Shown: positions 8,404 through 17,697, counted from the first letter of the stretch. The stretch is DNA of 64,000 nucleotides from Actinoplanes couchii (GCF_016862075.1 NZ_BOMG01000056.1:62001-126000); one strand, 5' to 3'. Notes: generated by a model not told the origin, from the sequence alone. Program-made: numbers and translations.

Positions 8404-8450
8404 ACTGCAATCGTCGTGAATGCTAAGAGGTTCGAATCCTATACCCCGCC
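8404..8450 (+). repeat. Degenerate tRNA-Tyr 3' fragment, probable attachment-site remnant
   Basis: 47 bases that follow the tRNA-Tyr sequence from the anticodon loop to the acceptor end (compare 6964-7012) with about eight changes. The core AGAGGTTCGAATCCT is identical. It is in the same orientation as the intact tRNA and lies 1.4 kb downstream. This is the layout left when an element integrates in the 3' end of a tRNA gene. Confidence 0.7.
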
Positions 8451-8617
8451 TGCCAACGTTCTACTACTCTGCAGCGGCAGCCACTGCCGATCTCGGGGGT
8501 CACACAACCATCGAGCTCAGCAGTGGCTGTTTGCTGTCCACAGACAAACCCACACCATCACAGCAGCTCAGAAATGAGCTCCTGCTGGAGTACTAGGGTC
8601 CGGGCCTGGTGCCAAGC

Positions 8618-8760
8618 CAGCGGTGCCGACCACCGCACCCACGCCGAGCAAGATACGGCGATCGGTGACTACATCCGCTGGCACGACCAGCGAATCCACC
8701 CTAGAACCGGATACAAGGCCGAACCCAAGACCCGCCGACCAGACTACTCGTCAAGGTTGC
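8618..8760 (+). pseudogene. Possible transposase C-terminal remnant
   Basis: One frame reads AEQDTAIGDYIRWHDQR followed by a tail rich in basic residues and RRPDYSS. The pattern xAIxxYIxWxNxR is usual near the C terminus of DDE transposases. The remainder of such a protein is absent, and no start or ribosome site is seen. It lies between the tRNA fragment and the I36-like gene. The call is tentative. Confidence 0.3.
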
Positions 8761-8796
8761 ATTACGAGGCACTAGCTAACTATGAGGGCGTCTGGA

Positions 8797-9168
8797 CTAA
8801 CCCAAGACACCCAGATCGCGATAGCTTTTCGCGAAGAATCCGAGACCCGCATCTCGCGCCCCATTGTGGACGACCCGCGACGTTCCCGTGCAATTCGCGC
8901 CGCTGTAGAACGCGAATCCGAACAGCGACCGGTTCAGGATCGACACCGGATTATTCGCGATGGGGCGGCAGGAACCATTCCAGTTGCCATCGGTGCCAAA
9001 TGCGTAGAAGTTGCCCGTATAGTTGGCGCCCGACCACCGGCAAAGACTACCGTTAAACGTTGATGCCGGACACTGGCTGGCCGCAGCTTGTGCCTGCACC
9101 GGCCCGACCAGTGTAAAAACCATCACCATGGCCGAGCTGGCGACGACCATCTTGAACGCTTGCTTCAA
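8797..9168 (-). CDS. Secreted peptidase-inhibitor I36-like protein
   Basis: 123 residues with a clear signal peptide (MKQAFKMVVASSAMVMVFTL, cleavage after about AQAAA at residue 30). The mature part has a beta/gamma-crystallin-like pattern with cysteines in CPASTFNGSLCRW, GSCRPIANN and GANCTGTS, and a WSGANYTGNFYAFG strand motif, as in peptidase inhibitor family I36 (SMPI type). It is predicted to be exported. GC and codon use are lower than the flanks, and it lies inside the accessory region beyond the tRNA-Tyr remnant. The upstream segment 9169-9240 is AT-rich and probably holds its promoter. Inhibitor activity is inferred only from fold family. Confidence 0.7.
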   Translation of the reverse strand: MKQAFKMVVASSAMVMVFTLVGPVQAQAAASQCPASTFNGSLCRWSGANYTGNFYAFGTDGNWNGSCRPIANNPVSILNRSLFGFAFYSGANCTGTSRVVHNGARDAGLGFFAKSYRDLGVLG

Positions 9169-9264
9169 AACCTGTCCCCTCGGAAAATAAACAGTGATGC
9201 AAGCCTATAGATTATGGACTGCGGTAGTCAATGAGCCTTTTTCATCGTGACCGTGCAGGTCACG

Positions 9265-10039
9265 GGAGGCGTGGCAGGCCGGTGTCGACATAGGACGATG
9301 CTCCCGGTAAGACAGCAGTCGACCAAGATCCGATGCCCCGACCGGGAGCCTCGCTGTGCTGTCTTACCCTGCCGCGATTCCGTTGTCCACTCGCAGCCTG
9401 AACCACCTCGCCAGCCTCATTCGGGCCCACCGCAGCCGGCGCAGGTCCCGGTGGCGGCGCCTCGACCCCAGCCGGCAAGCCCTGCTCGCCCTGGCGCACT
9501 TGCGTAACGGCGACACCTTGACCCGCCTTGCCTGCGGTTTCGAGATCGGCGTGACCACCGCGTGGCGGTACGTCCGCGAGGCCATCGACCTGCTCGCCGC
9601 CACCGCCGACGACCTCGATGCGGCGATGACCAGGATCCAGCTGCTCGCCTACGTGATCCTCGACGGCACCCTGATCCCGATCGACCGGGTCGCCGATCAG
9701 AAGCCCTACTACTCCGGCAAACACCGCCGCCACGGCGTGAACGTCCAGGTCATAGCCGACGCAGCAGGCCGGCTCATCTGGGCATCAGCAGCTCTGCCCG
9801 GCGCCGTCCACGACCTGACCGCCGCCCGCACCCACGCCATCATCGAGGCCTTGCCCAGTGTGAACGTGATGACGTTCGCCGCCAAGGCCTACCAAGGTGC
9901 CCGAGGCACCATCCGGACACCGTTCAAACGACACCGCTACCGGCCGAAACTCTCCGCCTGTCAAAAGAAGGTCAACCGGGCCCAGGCCCGGATCCGAGCC
10001 ACCGGCGAACGCGCCAACGCCACCCTCAAGACCTGGAAG
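9265..10039 (+). mobile_element. Truncated IS5-family insertion sequence
   Basis: The transposase frame plus about 90 bases of left-end sequence. The left boundary is approximate; a short inverted repeat CGTGACC/GGTCACG at 9246-9264 sits just outside. The right end is missing: at 10040 the transposase runs directly into a copy of the tRNA-Tyr terminator. No right terminal repeat or target duplication could be identified, so the element is probably immobile. Confidence 0.6.
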
Positions 10040-10054
10040 AACGGTCCCGGTTAG
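9356..10054 (+). pseudogene. IS5-family DDE transposase, C terminus lost
   Basis: 232 residues from GTG 9356. An N-terminal helix-turn-helix (residues about 45-80, LTRLACGFEIGVTTAWRYVRE) precedes a DDE nuclease core: Asp in VILDGTLIPID, Asp in PGAVHDLTAAR and Glu in TGERANATLK. The frame then breaks off at KTWK, where family members continue for some 20-30 residues, and reads NGPG-stop from the terminator copy. The triad is present but the tail is missing, so activity is doubtful. It is part of the tRNA-Tyr accessory region. Confidence 0.8.
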
Positions 10055-10081
10055 CAGCGGAAACGCTGAGCCGGGGCCGTT
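10040..10081. terminator. Second copy of the tRNA-Tyr terminator hairpin
   Basis: AACGGTCCCGGTT (10040-10052) pairs with AGCCGGGGCCGTT (10069-10081) through two wobble pairs, around the same CAGCG-GAAA-CGCTG inner hairpin. It matches 7025-7066 with a few substitutions and shares the flanking CTCGTT. It lies 27 bases past the stop of the leftward methyltransferase gene and can serve that gene; it also ends the broken transposase frame. Confidence 0.7.
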
Positions 10082-10107
10082 CTCGTTCTGGGGCTGGGCG
10101 GGCTGTC

Positions 10108-11217
10108 CTACGCCGTTCTGGTGAGTGGCCTGGTGGGCGTGGCGGTCAAGGTGTGGCGGACGTGGGTGGCCAAGGATGTGGCCAAGCGGACCGGGACTGC
10201 GTTTCCTACCAGTCGGTACTGGTCGGCTCCTCGGCCGTTGAAGAGCCAACTGTCGGGGAACGTCTGGATTCGGGCGCACTCCCGGACCGTCAGAGGGCGG
10301 TCCTCCGTGGGGTGGCACAGGGACGTGCTGGCGTTGTTCGGTTCGGTCAGGATGGTGGGGGCCGGGAGCCGGAATGAGAGCCTGCGCCAATAACCCGAGC
10401 GGCCGCCCTTCGCGTAAAACGCGCGGCCCATCGACTCCCTCTGGATGTCCTCGGGCAGGGCGCGCCAATTGCCGCCCTCCGGGATCATCTTCAGATACCT
10501 GAGCTTTCGCTCGCTGAAAGCCGCGCAATGGGAGTCGTCGGCGCCCAAGTCCTGGAAAGCGTCGGCCAGCGTGCGCCATGACGGGTTCGGGGCGGCTCCG
10601 TGGGTGGGGGGTGGGAACGTCACGGGGGTCCTGTCCCGGTAGCCGATCAGGAACACTCGCTGGCGGGTCTGGGGGACTCCGAAATCCGCGGCGTTGATCT
10701 GGCGGTAGCCGACGCTGTAACCGATTTCTGTCAGGCGTGCCCACAGGTCCCGGAACAGGGAACCGTGGTGCTCGTCGATGATTTTGCCGTTGTTGTTGTA
10801 CGGCAGTTCGCGCCAGACCGTGGACGCCGACAGCAGGCCCTTGACGTTCTCCATGACGAAGGCTCTGGGGCGCAGCTCGCGGATCAGGCGCACGTACTCG
10901 AAGACCAGCGGGCCCTTCGCGGCGTCGGCCAGGCCCAGCCTCTTCCCGGCCGTACTGAAACTCTGGCATGGTGGGCCGCCGGCCAGCAGGTCGATCCCGC
11001 CCTTCCCCAGCCCGGACATCGCGAAGACCGTGTCGGCGGTCAATCCGCTCACGTCTCCGGTGTAGAACGGCAGGTCCGGGCGGTTGATCCGGGCCGTCCC
11101 GGCGGCCGCGGGCATGTTGTCGGCAGCGAAGCGCAGGTCGAAGCCGGCCGCCTCGATGCCCAGATCGAGCCCCATGCCGCCGGAGAACAACGAGACGCAG
11201 GTCAACGGGGCGGGCAC
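10108..11217 (-). CDS. DNA (cytosine-5)-methyltransferase
   Basis: 369-residue C5-methyltransferase that transfers a methyl group from SAM to cytosine in DNA. Motifs run in canonical order: I (LFSGGMGLDLGI, residues 10-21), IV with the catalytic Cys (GPPCQS, Cys84), VI (ENVKG, from 123), VIII (QTRQRVFLIG) and X (RLVGNAVP). The variable target region lies between VIII and X. The start is GTG 11217. No restriction endonuclease gene adjoins it, so it seems solitary: either an orphan regulator or the remains of a restriction system. It borders the tRNA-Tyr accessory region. Confidence 0.92.
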   Translation of the reverse strand: MPAPLTCVSLFSGGMGLDLGIEAAGFDLRFAADNMPAAAGTARINRPDLPFYTGDVSGLTADTVFAMSGLGKGGIDLLAGGPPCQSFSTAGKRLGLADAAKGPLVFEYVRLIRELRPRAFVMENVKGLLSASTVWRELPYNNNGKIIDEHHGSLFRDLWARLTEIGYSVGYRQINAADFGVPQTRQRVFLIGYRDRTPVTFPPPTHGAAPNPSWRTLADAFQDLGADDSHCAAFSERKLRYLKMIPEGGNWRALPEDIQRESMGRAFYAKGGRSGYWRRLSFRLPAPTILTEPNNASTSLCHPTEDRPLTVRECARIQTFPDSWLFNGRGADQYRLVGNAVPVRLATSLATHVRHTLTATPTRPLTRTA

Positions 11218-11345
11218 GTCCGAACCTTATCCCAGCGGGACCGGTGATCCGCACAGCGAAGTCACAGCGGGTACATGGATGAACACGAAGGCGCCGGATG
11301 TTCTCTGGAGTGCGGGTCACGAGCCCGCGAACGAAGGAGTGAACC

Positions 11346-12221
11346 GTGTCCAGTCATCACAACGGGCTCAAGACAGCCGCTCTGCTGGGGGTGCTCACCG
11401 GGCTGATCCTGGCGGTGGGTTACTGGCTGGGTGGCAGCGCCGGCCTGGTTCTCGCCGTGATCGTGTCGCTGGTCACCAACGCCGTCAGCTACTTCTACTC
11501 GGACCGGATCGCGTTGCGGGCGATGGGTGCCCGGCCGGTCACCGAGGCGGAGCTGCCGGGGATCTACCGGATGGTGCGGGAGCTGGCCGTGACGGCGGGG
11601 CAGCCGATGCCCCGGATCTACGTGTCGCCGACGATGCAACCGAACGCGTTCGCCACCGGGCGTAACCCGGAGAACGCCGCGGTGGCGGTGACCACCGGGA
11701 TTCTGAACCTGCTGGAGCCGCGCGAGATGCGGGCGGTCATCGGGCACGAGCTGTCGCACGTCTACAACCGCGACATCCTGATCTCCAGCGTGGCGGCGGG
11801 TCTGGCCGGCATCGTGACGATGCTCGCGAACCTGGCGTTCTTCCTGCCGTTCCTGGGGTCGGACGACGAAGACAGCCCGAACCCGGTGGGGCTGCTGCTG
11901 ATGATGATCCTGGGGCCGCTGGCCGCGTCGATCATCCAGCTGGCGATCAGCCGGAACCGGGAGTTCCAGGCGGACGCCTCCGGAGCCACGCTGACCGGGG
12001 ATCCGCTGGCGCTGGCCAGTGCCCTGGAGAAGATCCACCATGGAGCGTCGCGGGCGCCGCTGCCGGCCGAGGGACAGCTGACCAGTGCCGCCCACCTGAT
12101 GATCGCCAACCCGTTCGCCGGTGGTGGGATCGCCGCGATGTTCTCCACCCACCCGCCGATGCAGGAGCGGGTGCGGCGGCTGCGGGAGCATGCCGCACTG
12201 ACCGGCCGAGGACGTTGGTGA
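11346..12221 (+). CDS. htpX: HtpX-like membrane zinc metalloprotease (M48)
   Basis: 291-residue inner-membrane protease for quality control of membrane proteins. Two N-terminal transmembrane segments (about 9-30 and 33-50), the zinc motif HELSH at 134-138, and NREFQAD about 75 residues later carrying the third ligand, with two more hydrophobic segments between. Length and order match HtpX. The GTG start is supported by AAGGAG 8 bases upstream. It reads away from the methyltransferase gene and is monocistronic. Confidence 0.92.
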   Translation: MSSHHNGLKTAALLGVLTGLILAVGYWLGGSAGLVLAVIVSLVTNAVSYFYSDRIALRAMGARPVTEAELPGIYRMVRELAVTAGQPMPRIYVSPTMQPNAFATGRNPENAAVAVTTGILNLLEPREMRAVIGHELSHVYNRDILISSVAAGLAGIVTMLANLAFFLPFLGSDDEDSPNPVGLLLMMILGPLAASIIQLAISRNREFQADASGATLTGDPLALASALEKIHHGASRAPLPAEGQLTSAAHLMIANPFAGGGIAAMFSTHPPMQERVRRLREHAALTGRGRW

Positions 12222-12281
12222 CCCCCAGCACCACCAGAAGCAGGCGCTGGTGACCCCGGCCATATTTCGGGTGTGTTAATC

Positions 12282-12326
12282 GGCCTCCGGCAATAGCCTC
12301 GGATTCACCCAGCTACGCCGGAGGCC
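12282..12326 (+). promoter_or_regulatory. Hairpin that covers the Shine-Dalgarno of the MFS gene
   Basis: A perfect 10-base inverted repeat, GGCCTCCGGC (12282-12291) and GCCGGAGGCC (12317-12326), with a 25-base loop. The right arm contains the GGAGG (12320-12324) that serves GTG 12332. If the left arm is transcribed, the ribosome site would be paired. It could be a translational switch, or the repeat could be an operator. Confidence 0.5.
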
Positions 12327-12331
12327 AGCCC

Positions 12332-13600
12332 GTGACCGCATTGCGTCAATACCTCCGGGTGTGGCAGCTACCCGGCGCCAAGGTCCTGTTCCCGGTCGGG
12401 ATCATCGCCCGGCTCGGCATCGGCATGACGCCGCTGGCCCTGCTGCTGCTTGTCGAACAGACCACCGGGCGGTACGCGTCGGCGGGTCTCGCGGGCGGCC
12501 TCTTCGCCCTGTCCGGCGCCGCGGTCAGCCCGTTCGCCGGGCGGCTCGCCGACCGGATCGGCGCCGGGCCGATCCTGCTGGCCACGGCCGTTCTGCACCC
12601 GCTGGCGCTGGCCGGTCTGCTGCTGGCCAGCCGGGGCGGAGCGGACGCCCTGGGGTGGATGTTCGTGGCCACCGCGATGGCCGGCGCGACGTACCCGCCG
12701 TCGACAGCGGCGATCCGCCGCGCCTGGACCGACATGACCGCGCCGGGCACCGGCCACCATGATCTGCGGCCCGCCGCGATGGCCGCCGAGACGTCGCTGT
12801 TCGAGCTGGTGTTCGTGCTCGGCCCGATGCTGGTGGCGGCGTTCATGGTGCTCACCGGCGATCCGGCGGCCGCCCTGATCAGTGCGGCGGTGGCCACCCT
12901 GGTCGGCACCGCCTGGGTGGCCCGCCTTCCGGTGATGCGGCATCGGGGCACTGTGGACACGATCGCCGCCGCCAAGGGGCTGGGCCCGCTGCGGGCGGCG
13001 GGATTCCCGGTGCTGCTGGTGTGTGCCGGCGCCCTCGGGGTCGGGTTCGGGTCGGCGGGCGTGATCGCTCCGGCGTACGCCGCAATGCATGGTGGTGGTG
13101 AATCGCTCGGCGGTGTGCTGCTCGGGATCTGGGGCTTCGGCAGCGCCGTCGGTGGGATCTGGTTCGGCACGCGGCGGCCGGTGATGGCCCTGTACCGGCA
13201 GTTCGCGTGGCTGCTGGCCGCGGTGTCGGCGAGCTTCGTGGTGCTGGCGCTGATGCCGGACCCGTACTGGCTGGGTGTCGCTCTGGTCTTCGGTGGTGCC
13301 GCCATCGCGCCGGCGTTGACCGTGGAGAACAACCTGGTCGGGCGGATCGCGCCGGACGGCATGATGAACGAGGCGTACACCTGGCTGATCACCGTCTCGG
13401 TCGCCGGTAACGCCGCCGGTGGCGCGATCGCCGGGGTGATCGTCGACCAGCCCGGTGGTCTGCCCTGGTCGTTCCTCTTCGCGGCCGGGGTGCTGCTGCT
13501 CGGGGCCGTGGTCGCCGCTCTGCCGCGGGGCCCGCTGGCACGCGCCGACCGGCACGCCGGGGAACGGTTGTCCACAGCCCCTGCCGGTGACCCCGCTTGA
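12332..13600 (+). CDS. MFS transporter
   Basis: 422-residue major facilitator with 12 predicted membrane helices in two six-helix halves. The loop 2-3 motif reads GRLADRIGAGP (about residues 70-80), a form of the MFS signature. The central loop carries RHRGTVDTIAAAKGLGPLR. It most resembles actinobacterial drug-efflux-like exporters; the substrate is unknown. The GTG start is set by GGAGG 7 bases upstream, but that site lies within the inverted repeat at 12282-12326, which may control translation. Confidence 0.82.
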   Translation: MTALRQYLRVWQLPGAKVLFPVGIIARLGIGMTPLALLLLVEQTTGRYASAGLAGGLFALSGAAVSPFAGRLADRIGAGPILLATAVLHPLALAGLLLASRGGADALGWMFVATAMAGATYPPSTAAIRRAWTDMTAPGTGHHDLRPAAMAAETSLFELVFVLGPMLVAAFMVLTGDPAAALISAAVATLVGTAWVARLPVMRHRGTVDTIAAAKGLGPLRAAGFPVLLVCAGALGVGFGSAGVIAPAYAAMHGGGESLGGVLLGIWGFGSAVGGIWFGTRRPVMALYRQFAWLLAAVSASFVVLALMPDPYWLGVALVFGGAAIAPALTVENNLVGRIAPDGMMNEAYTWLITVSVAGNAAGGAIAGVIVDQPGGLPWSFLFAAGVLLLGAVVAALPRGPLARADRHAGERLSTAPAGDPA

Positions 13601-13651
13601 TCTTCCGGATTCGATAGCCTGCGCAAGGAGGCTTTCGACGAGGGGGCGGCG

Positions 13652-14082
13652 ATGTCCAAAGAGGTCGACACGATGCGCGCGGCGGACGGCGATCGTCAGC
13701 AGATCGCCGATCAGTTGAAGGCCGCGCTCGACGAGGGCCGGCTGTCGCTGCACGAGTACGACGAGCGGACCGGTCTGGCGTACGCCGCTCGCACCTATGC
13801 GGAGCTTCTTGTTCTGGTTCAGGATCTGCCACGTCCGGGCATGACCAACGCCGAGGTGAAAGCCCAGGCCAGGAAGGCGGCCCGTCGCCTCCCGACCGCT
13901 TTGCTCGTTCTCTGGACGATCTGGGGCGCGCTGGCCGCGGTGAACGTCGTCGTCTACGCCCTGGTCGCGGTCTCGCTCACCGATTTCGTGTACCCGTGGC
14001 CGATCTGGCTGCTGGTGCCCGGTGTCGCGCTCGGCGCGGTGACCGTCGGAGTGCAAGTGATCCGTAACCAGAACGGGGAGCC

Positions 14083-14086
<4 letters not shown>
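13652..14086 (+). CDS. DUF1707 membrane protein
   Basis: 144 residues. The N-terminal DUF1707 segment (about residues 7-60: MRAADGDRQQIADQLKAALDEG, then RLSLHEYDERTGLAYAART) is a short actinobacterial domain often placed ahead of membrane or wall-active regions. Two transmembrane helices follow (about 79-103 and 111-135). No enzymatic residues are seen. Its 3' end overlaps the next start by four bases (ATGA), so it is probably translated together with the flavin oxidoreductase. The function of DUF1707 is unknown. Confidence 0.8.
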
Positions 14087-15089
<1,003 letters not shown>

Positions 15090-15093
<4 letters not shown>

Positions 15094-15488
15094 CCTGGCG
15101 GTTGACCTCCGACGGCGACGGGGCGACACTGCAGACTCCGCCTATCCGCTCACCCTCACCGAGGTGCCGTCCGAGGCGGCGTACGCGCTGGTGGATCGTG
15201 GTCCGTCGGCCGCAGCCAACCTGCTCACGGCGAACCCGTCACGGTGGACGCCCGGTCCCGGTTCGAGGCCGGCATGGTCCGGAACCAGTACGTCTACACC
15301 CGCCCGCGTACCGACGGAAGGGTTTCGGTGGTGCCGCCACCACCGCGGCCACCCGAAATGCGCTGGACTTGGGCGCCACCGAGTTGGTTCTCTTCACCGA
15401 TCTGGCGAAGTCGGCCAGCAACGCCCTGTACCCGCGGCTGGGTTACCGGCCGATCGAAGACCGAGCGGTGGTGGAATTCGCCCCATGA
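15090..15488 (+). pseudogene. GNAT acetyltransferase, broken by several frameshifts
   Basis: The C-terminal part is clearly GNAT: YRRKGFGGAATTAATRNAL (the acetyl-CoA loop RxGxG/A form) to ASNALYPRLGYRPIEDR. The N terminus starts at ATG 15090 (MTWRLTSD) with ATGA overlap from the upstream gene, in the same frame. Between them, homologous pieces appear in the other two frames (EVPSEAAYALVDRG near 15162-15235; RSRFEAGMVRNQYVYT near 15250-15300). At least three frame changes and a shorter middle show decay. The stop overlaps the MOSC start by ATGA, so the operon structure outlived the gene. Confidence 0.75.
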
Positions 15489-16171
15489 ACAACAACCCCC
15501 TGAACAGCGGCACAGTCCTCTCCCTCAACATGGGTGGCTCCGAGGCCACCCCGGTCCGCGGCCCCGGCGTCACCGGCATCGGCAAGCGCCCGGTGGATCA
15601 TCCGGTGACGGTGCGCCGCCCCGGGCCGAAGACGACCGGCCTGCACAGCGGGGTCATCGGCGACTTCATCGGCGACACGAAACATCACGGCGGAGACGAC
15701 CAGGCGGTGTACGCATACGCCGCCGAGGACTACGACTGGTGGTCCGCCGAGCTGGGCCGGCCACTGGAGCCCGGCCTGTTCGGGGAGAACCTGACGACGC
15801 GGGGCCTGAACCTGTTCGACGCTGTCCTCGGCGAAAAGTGGCAGGTCGGCGACGAGGTGGTGCTGGAGACCACCTTCGGCCGGGTGCCATGCACCACTTT
15901 CCAGAACCGGATGGGCGAGCCGCGCTGGATCAAGCGGTTCGCGGCGTCCAACCGCACCGGCGCCTACCTACGCATCCTCCAGGAGGGGTCAATCAGTCCC
16001 GGCGCCCGCATCGAGGTGATCGACCGGCCCGCGCACGGTTTGACGCTGTCCGAGGCTTTCCGCATCTACATGCACGCACCGGCCGAGCTGCCCCGCCTAC
16101 TGGTCGCTGACGCACTCCCCCCATCGATCCGCACCAAAATCGAGAGCCGTTCCTCGACAGCCGCCCGATGA
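15485..16171 (+). CDS. MOSC-domain protein, YiiM-like
   Basis: 228 residues from ATG 15485. The MOSC (molybdenum cofactor sulfurase C-terminal) domain is marked by GDFIGDTKHHGGDDQAVYAYA, GLFGENLTTRGL and the conserved Cys in FGRVPCTTFQNRM. YiiM-like members handle reductive detoxification of N-hydroxylated bases with molybdenum cofactor; the substrate here is unknown. The start overlaps the stop of the broken acetyltransferase. Length and motif order match single-domain MOSC proteins with a C-terminal helical tail. Confidence 0.88.
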   Translation: MNNNPLNSGTVLSLNMGGSEATPVRGPGVTGIGKRPVDHPVTVRRPGPKTTGLHSGVIGDFIGDTKHHGGDDQAVYAYAAEDYDWWSAELGRPLEPGLFGENLTTRGLNLFDAVLGEKWQVGDEVVLETTFGRVPCTTFQNRMGEPRWIKRFAASNRTGAYLRILQEGSISPGARIEVIDRPAHGLTLSEAFRIYMHAPAELPRLLVADALPPSIRTKIESRSSTAAR

Positions 16172-16294
16172 CTCCGCCGCCGTCTCCCGGCCGAACGCCG
16201 TCCGGCCAACGTGATCCCAGCGTCGGAACGACACCCGGCCGGCTCGGCGGAAGGCCGGACCGGCAGGGGTCTCATCGGCCTGGTGGCCGGGGAG

Positions 16295-17008
16295 TCACTT
16301 GGTGGGGAAAGGCCTGGCGTTCAGTTCCTTGTTGGCGGCTTCGGCCTCGGCGATCGCTTGCGGAGTCAGGTTGATGCCGCCGGCGATCTCGATCATCTGG
16401 TCCTCGGTGAGGCCTACGCTCCCGGCGAACTGCACCGTCAGGTAGACCGTTGAGGCCTGGACCACGAACACCTGCACCGTGCCGTTTTCGCCGGGGACGG
16501 TCCGCAGCGCCGCGGCCTTGCCGTCGATGGTGAAACTGCGGTCGCCGGTGGGGTCGACCATGTATTCCTTGTTCTGCAGATAGACGGCGATCTTGCCGGT
16601 GTAGAACGCGGGGTCGGCCAGCTCGCTGCCGGGGGCGGCGTTCTTCGCGCTTTCGGGGGCGAGCACCAGCTCGTACTCGTTCTGGCCTTGAACGAAGAAC
16701 CCCTGCGGCACCGTGTCGATGGTGAACAGGCGGGGCTGTTCGCCTTGGAAGGCGACCAGCTTCAGGGTGCCGGCGCTGTGGGCGACCGCCGCCGGGCTGT
16801 CCTGCCGGGTGGAGCCGGGCAGCGCGGTCCCCAGCGTGAGTGCGGCGGCGAGGGCCACCACCCCGAAGGCGGAGCCGGCGGCGATCCGGTTCGTGCGGCG
16901 GCGGGAGCGGGCCCGGTGGGCTCGGGTGAGGTCGTCCGCGATGATCGCGTTCGACGGCTGCTCGATCGATCCGCCGAGACGGTCCATTCGAGAGTGCAGG
17001 TCCATCAT
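16295..17008 (-). CDS. Membrane partner of the upstream sigma factor (putative anti-sigma-like)
   Basis: 237 residues. A cytoplasmic N-terminal region (about 1-43) rich in Arg, one transmembrane helix (RIAAGSAFGVVALAAALTLG, about 44-63) and an extracytoplasmic domain of 170 residues with beta-strand character. ATG 17008 is chosen over 17035 because GGAG lies 9 bases upstream. It follows the SigE-family sigma gene by 99 bases on the same strand. The layout fits a transmembrane anti-sigma protein, but no HxxxCxxC zinc motif is present and no named family is recognised. The role is inferred from position. Confidence 0.6.
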   Translation of the reverse strand: MMDLHSRMDRLGGSIEQPSNAIIADDLTRAHRARSRRRTNRIAAGSAFGVVALAAALTLGTALPGSTRQDSPAAVAHSAGTLKLVAFQGEQPRLFTIDTVPQGFFVQGQNEYELVLAPESAKNAAPGSELADPAFYTGKIAVYLQNKEYMVDPTGDRSFTIDGKAAALRTVPGENGTVQVFVVQASTVYLTVQFAGSVGLTEDQMIEIAGGINLTPQAIAEAEAANKELNARPFPTK

Positions 17009-17107
17009 GTGATTCGACTCCGTCTTCTGGTGCATGGTGGGTTGGGCGGAAGGCGCACGAGGGGCAGAGAACCCTTCAGCGCGAGATGGGCCGGGTAGGG
17101 GGTCCTT

Positions 17108-17635
17108 CTAGTGCGAGGTGGGCTGGGGGACGGACAGGGCGTCCCGCAACTTGTCGAGAGCCCGGGCGGTCTGGCTCTTGACCGTGCCGACCGAGCAGCC
17201 CAGCGCCGCTGCCGTCTCCGCCACGTCGAGTTCGTGGAAGAAGCGGAAGACGACCGCGGCCCTCATCCGGGGTGGCAACTCGCGCAGAGCGCGGGCGAGT
17301 TCGGGGTCGATGCCATCCGGCGCCGTGGTGTCTGCGATCCGCTCGGGCAGGCGCTCGGACGGCCGCTCGAACCTCCACCAGGCCCGGCGGCGCTCGTTGA
17401 TCAGGGCGTTGACCATGACCCGCCGGACGTATCCGGCCGGATTGTCGGCCCGGCGGTAGTTGCTCCAGGAGAGGAACAGTTTGGTCAGTACCGTCTGCAC
17501 GAGGTCCTCGGCCAAGTGCTGATCGCCCGCGGTCAGCAGCCGGGCAGTGTGCAGCAGATGCCCGCGCCGCTCCGCCACGAATGCGTGGAACTGCTCGTCA
17601 TGCTCGGATCTCGCCGAGCTTCTGTCCGGTCTCAC
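17108..17635 (-). CDS. SigE-family ECF sigma factor
   Basis: RNA polymerase sigma factor of the extracytoplasmic-function group, about 175 residues. Region 2 (GHLLHTARLLTAGDQHLAEDL, then VQTVLTKLFLSW) and region 4 (LPPRMRAAVVFRFFHELDVAETAAALGCSVGTVKS) are present; the linker is short. Three starts are possible (ATG 17644, GTG 17641, GTG 17635). GTG 17635 (MRPDRSSARSEHDE) is preferred because it sits 9 bases after a promoter-like core, the same distance as in the two paralogues at 25.8 and 27.3 kb, implying a leaderless message. A single-pass membrane partner follows. Confidence 0.85.
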   Translation of the reverse strand: MRPDRSSARSEHDEQFHAFVAERRGHLLHTARLLTAGDQHLAEDLVQTVLTKLFLSWSNYRRADNPAGYVRRVMVNALINERRRAWWRFERPSERLPERIADTTAPDGIDPELARALRELPPRMRAAVVFRFFHELDVAETAAALGCSVGTVKSQTARALDKLRDALSVPQPTSH

Positions 17636-17644
17636 GCCCACCAT

Positions 17645-17670
17645 GACACCGCCGCGGAGCCAACGGTTGC
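17645..17670 (-). promoter_or_regulatory. ECF-type promoter of the sigma gene
   Basis: On the minus strand GCAAC (17670-17666), 17 bases, then TGTC (17648-17645). The same -35 sequence and spacing occur ahead of the sigma genes at 25760 and 27277. It suggests autoregulation by a related sigma factor. Confidence 0.5.
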
Positions 17671-17697
17671 ATGGCGTCCGGGAATCCGCCGGATGTC

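Noticed and set aside
8523..9056. Plus-strand open frame of 177 codons
   Set aside because: Only a short part resembles a transposase tail; the remainder is a shadow of the I36 gene on the other strand.
9785..11320. Long minus-strand frame over the methyltransferase
   Set aside because: It overlaps the methyltransferase in another frame, is Arg/Pro-rich and lacks motifs.
16172..16294. Inverted GC-rich repeats as a strong terminator between convergent genes
   Set aside because: Arms are short and imperfect; no single stable hairpin stands out.
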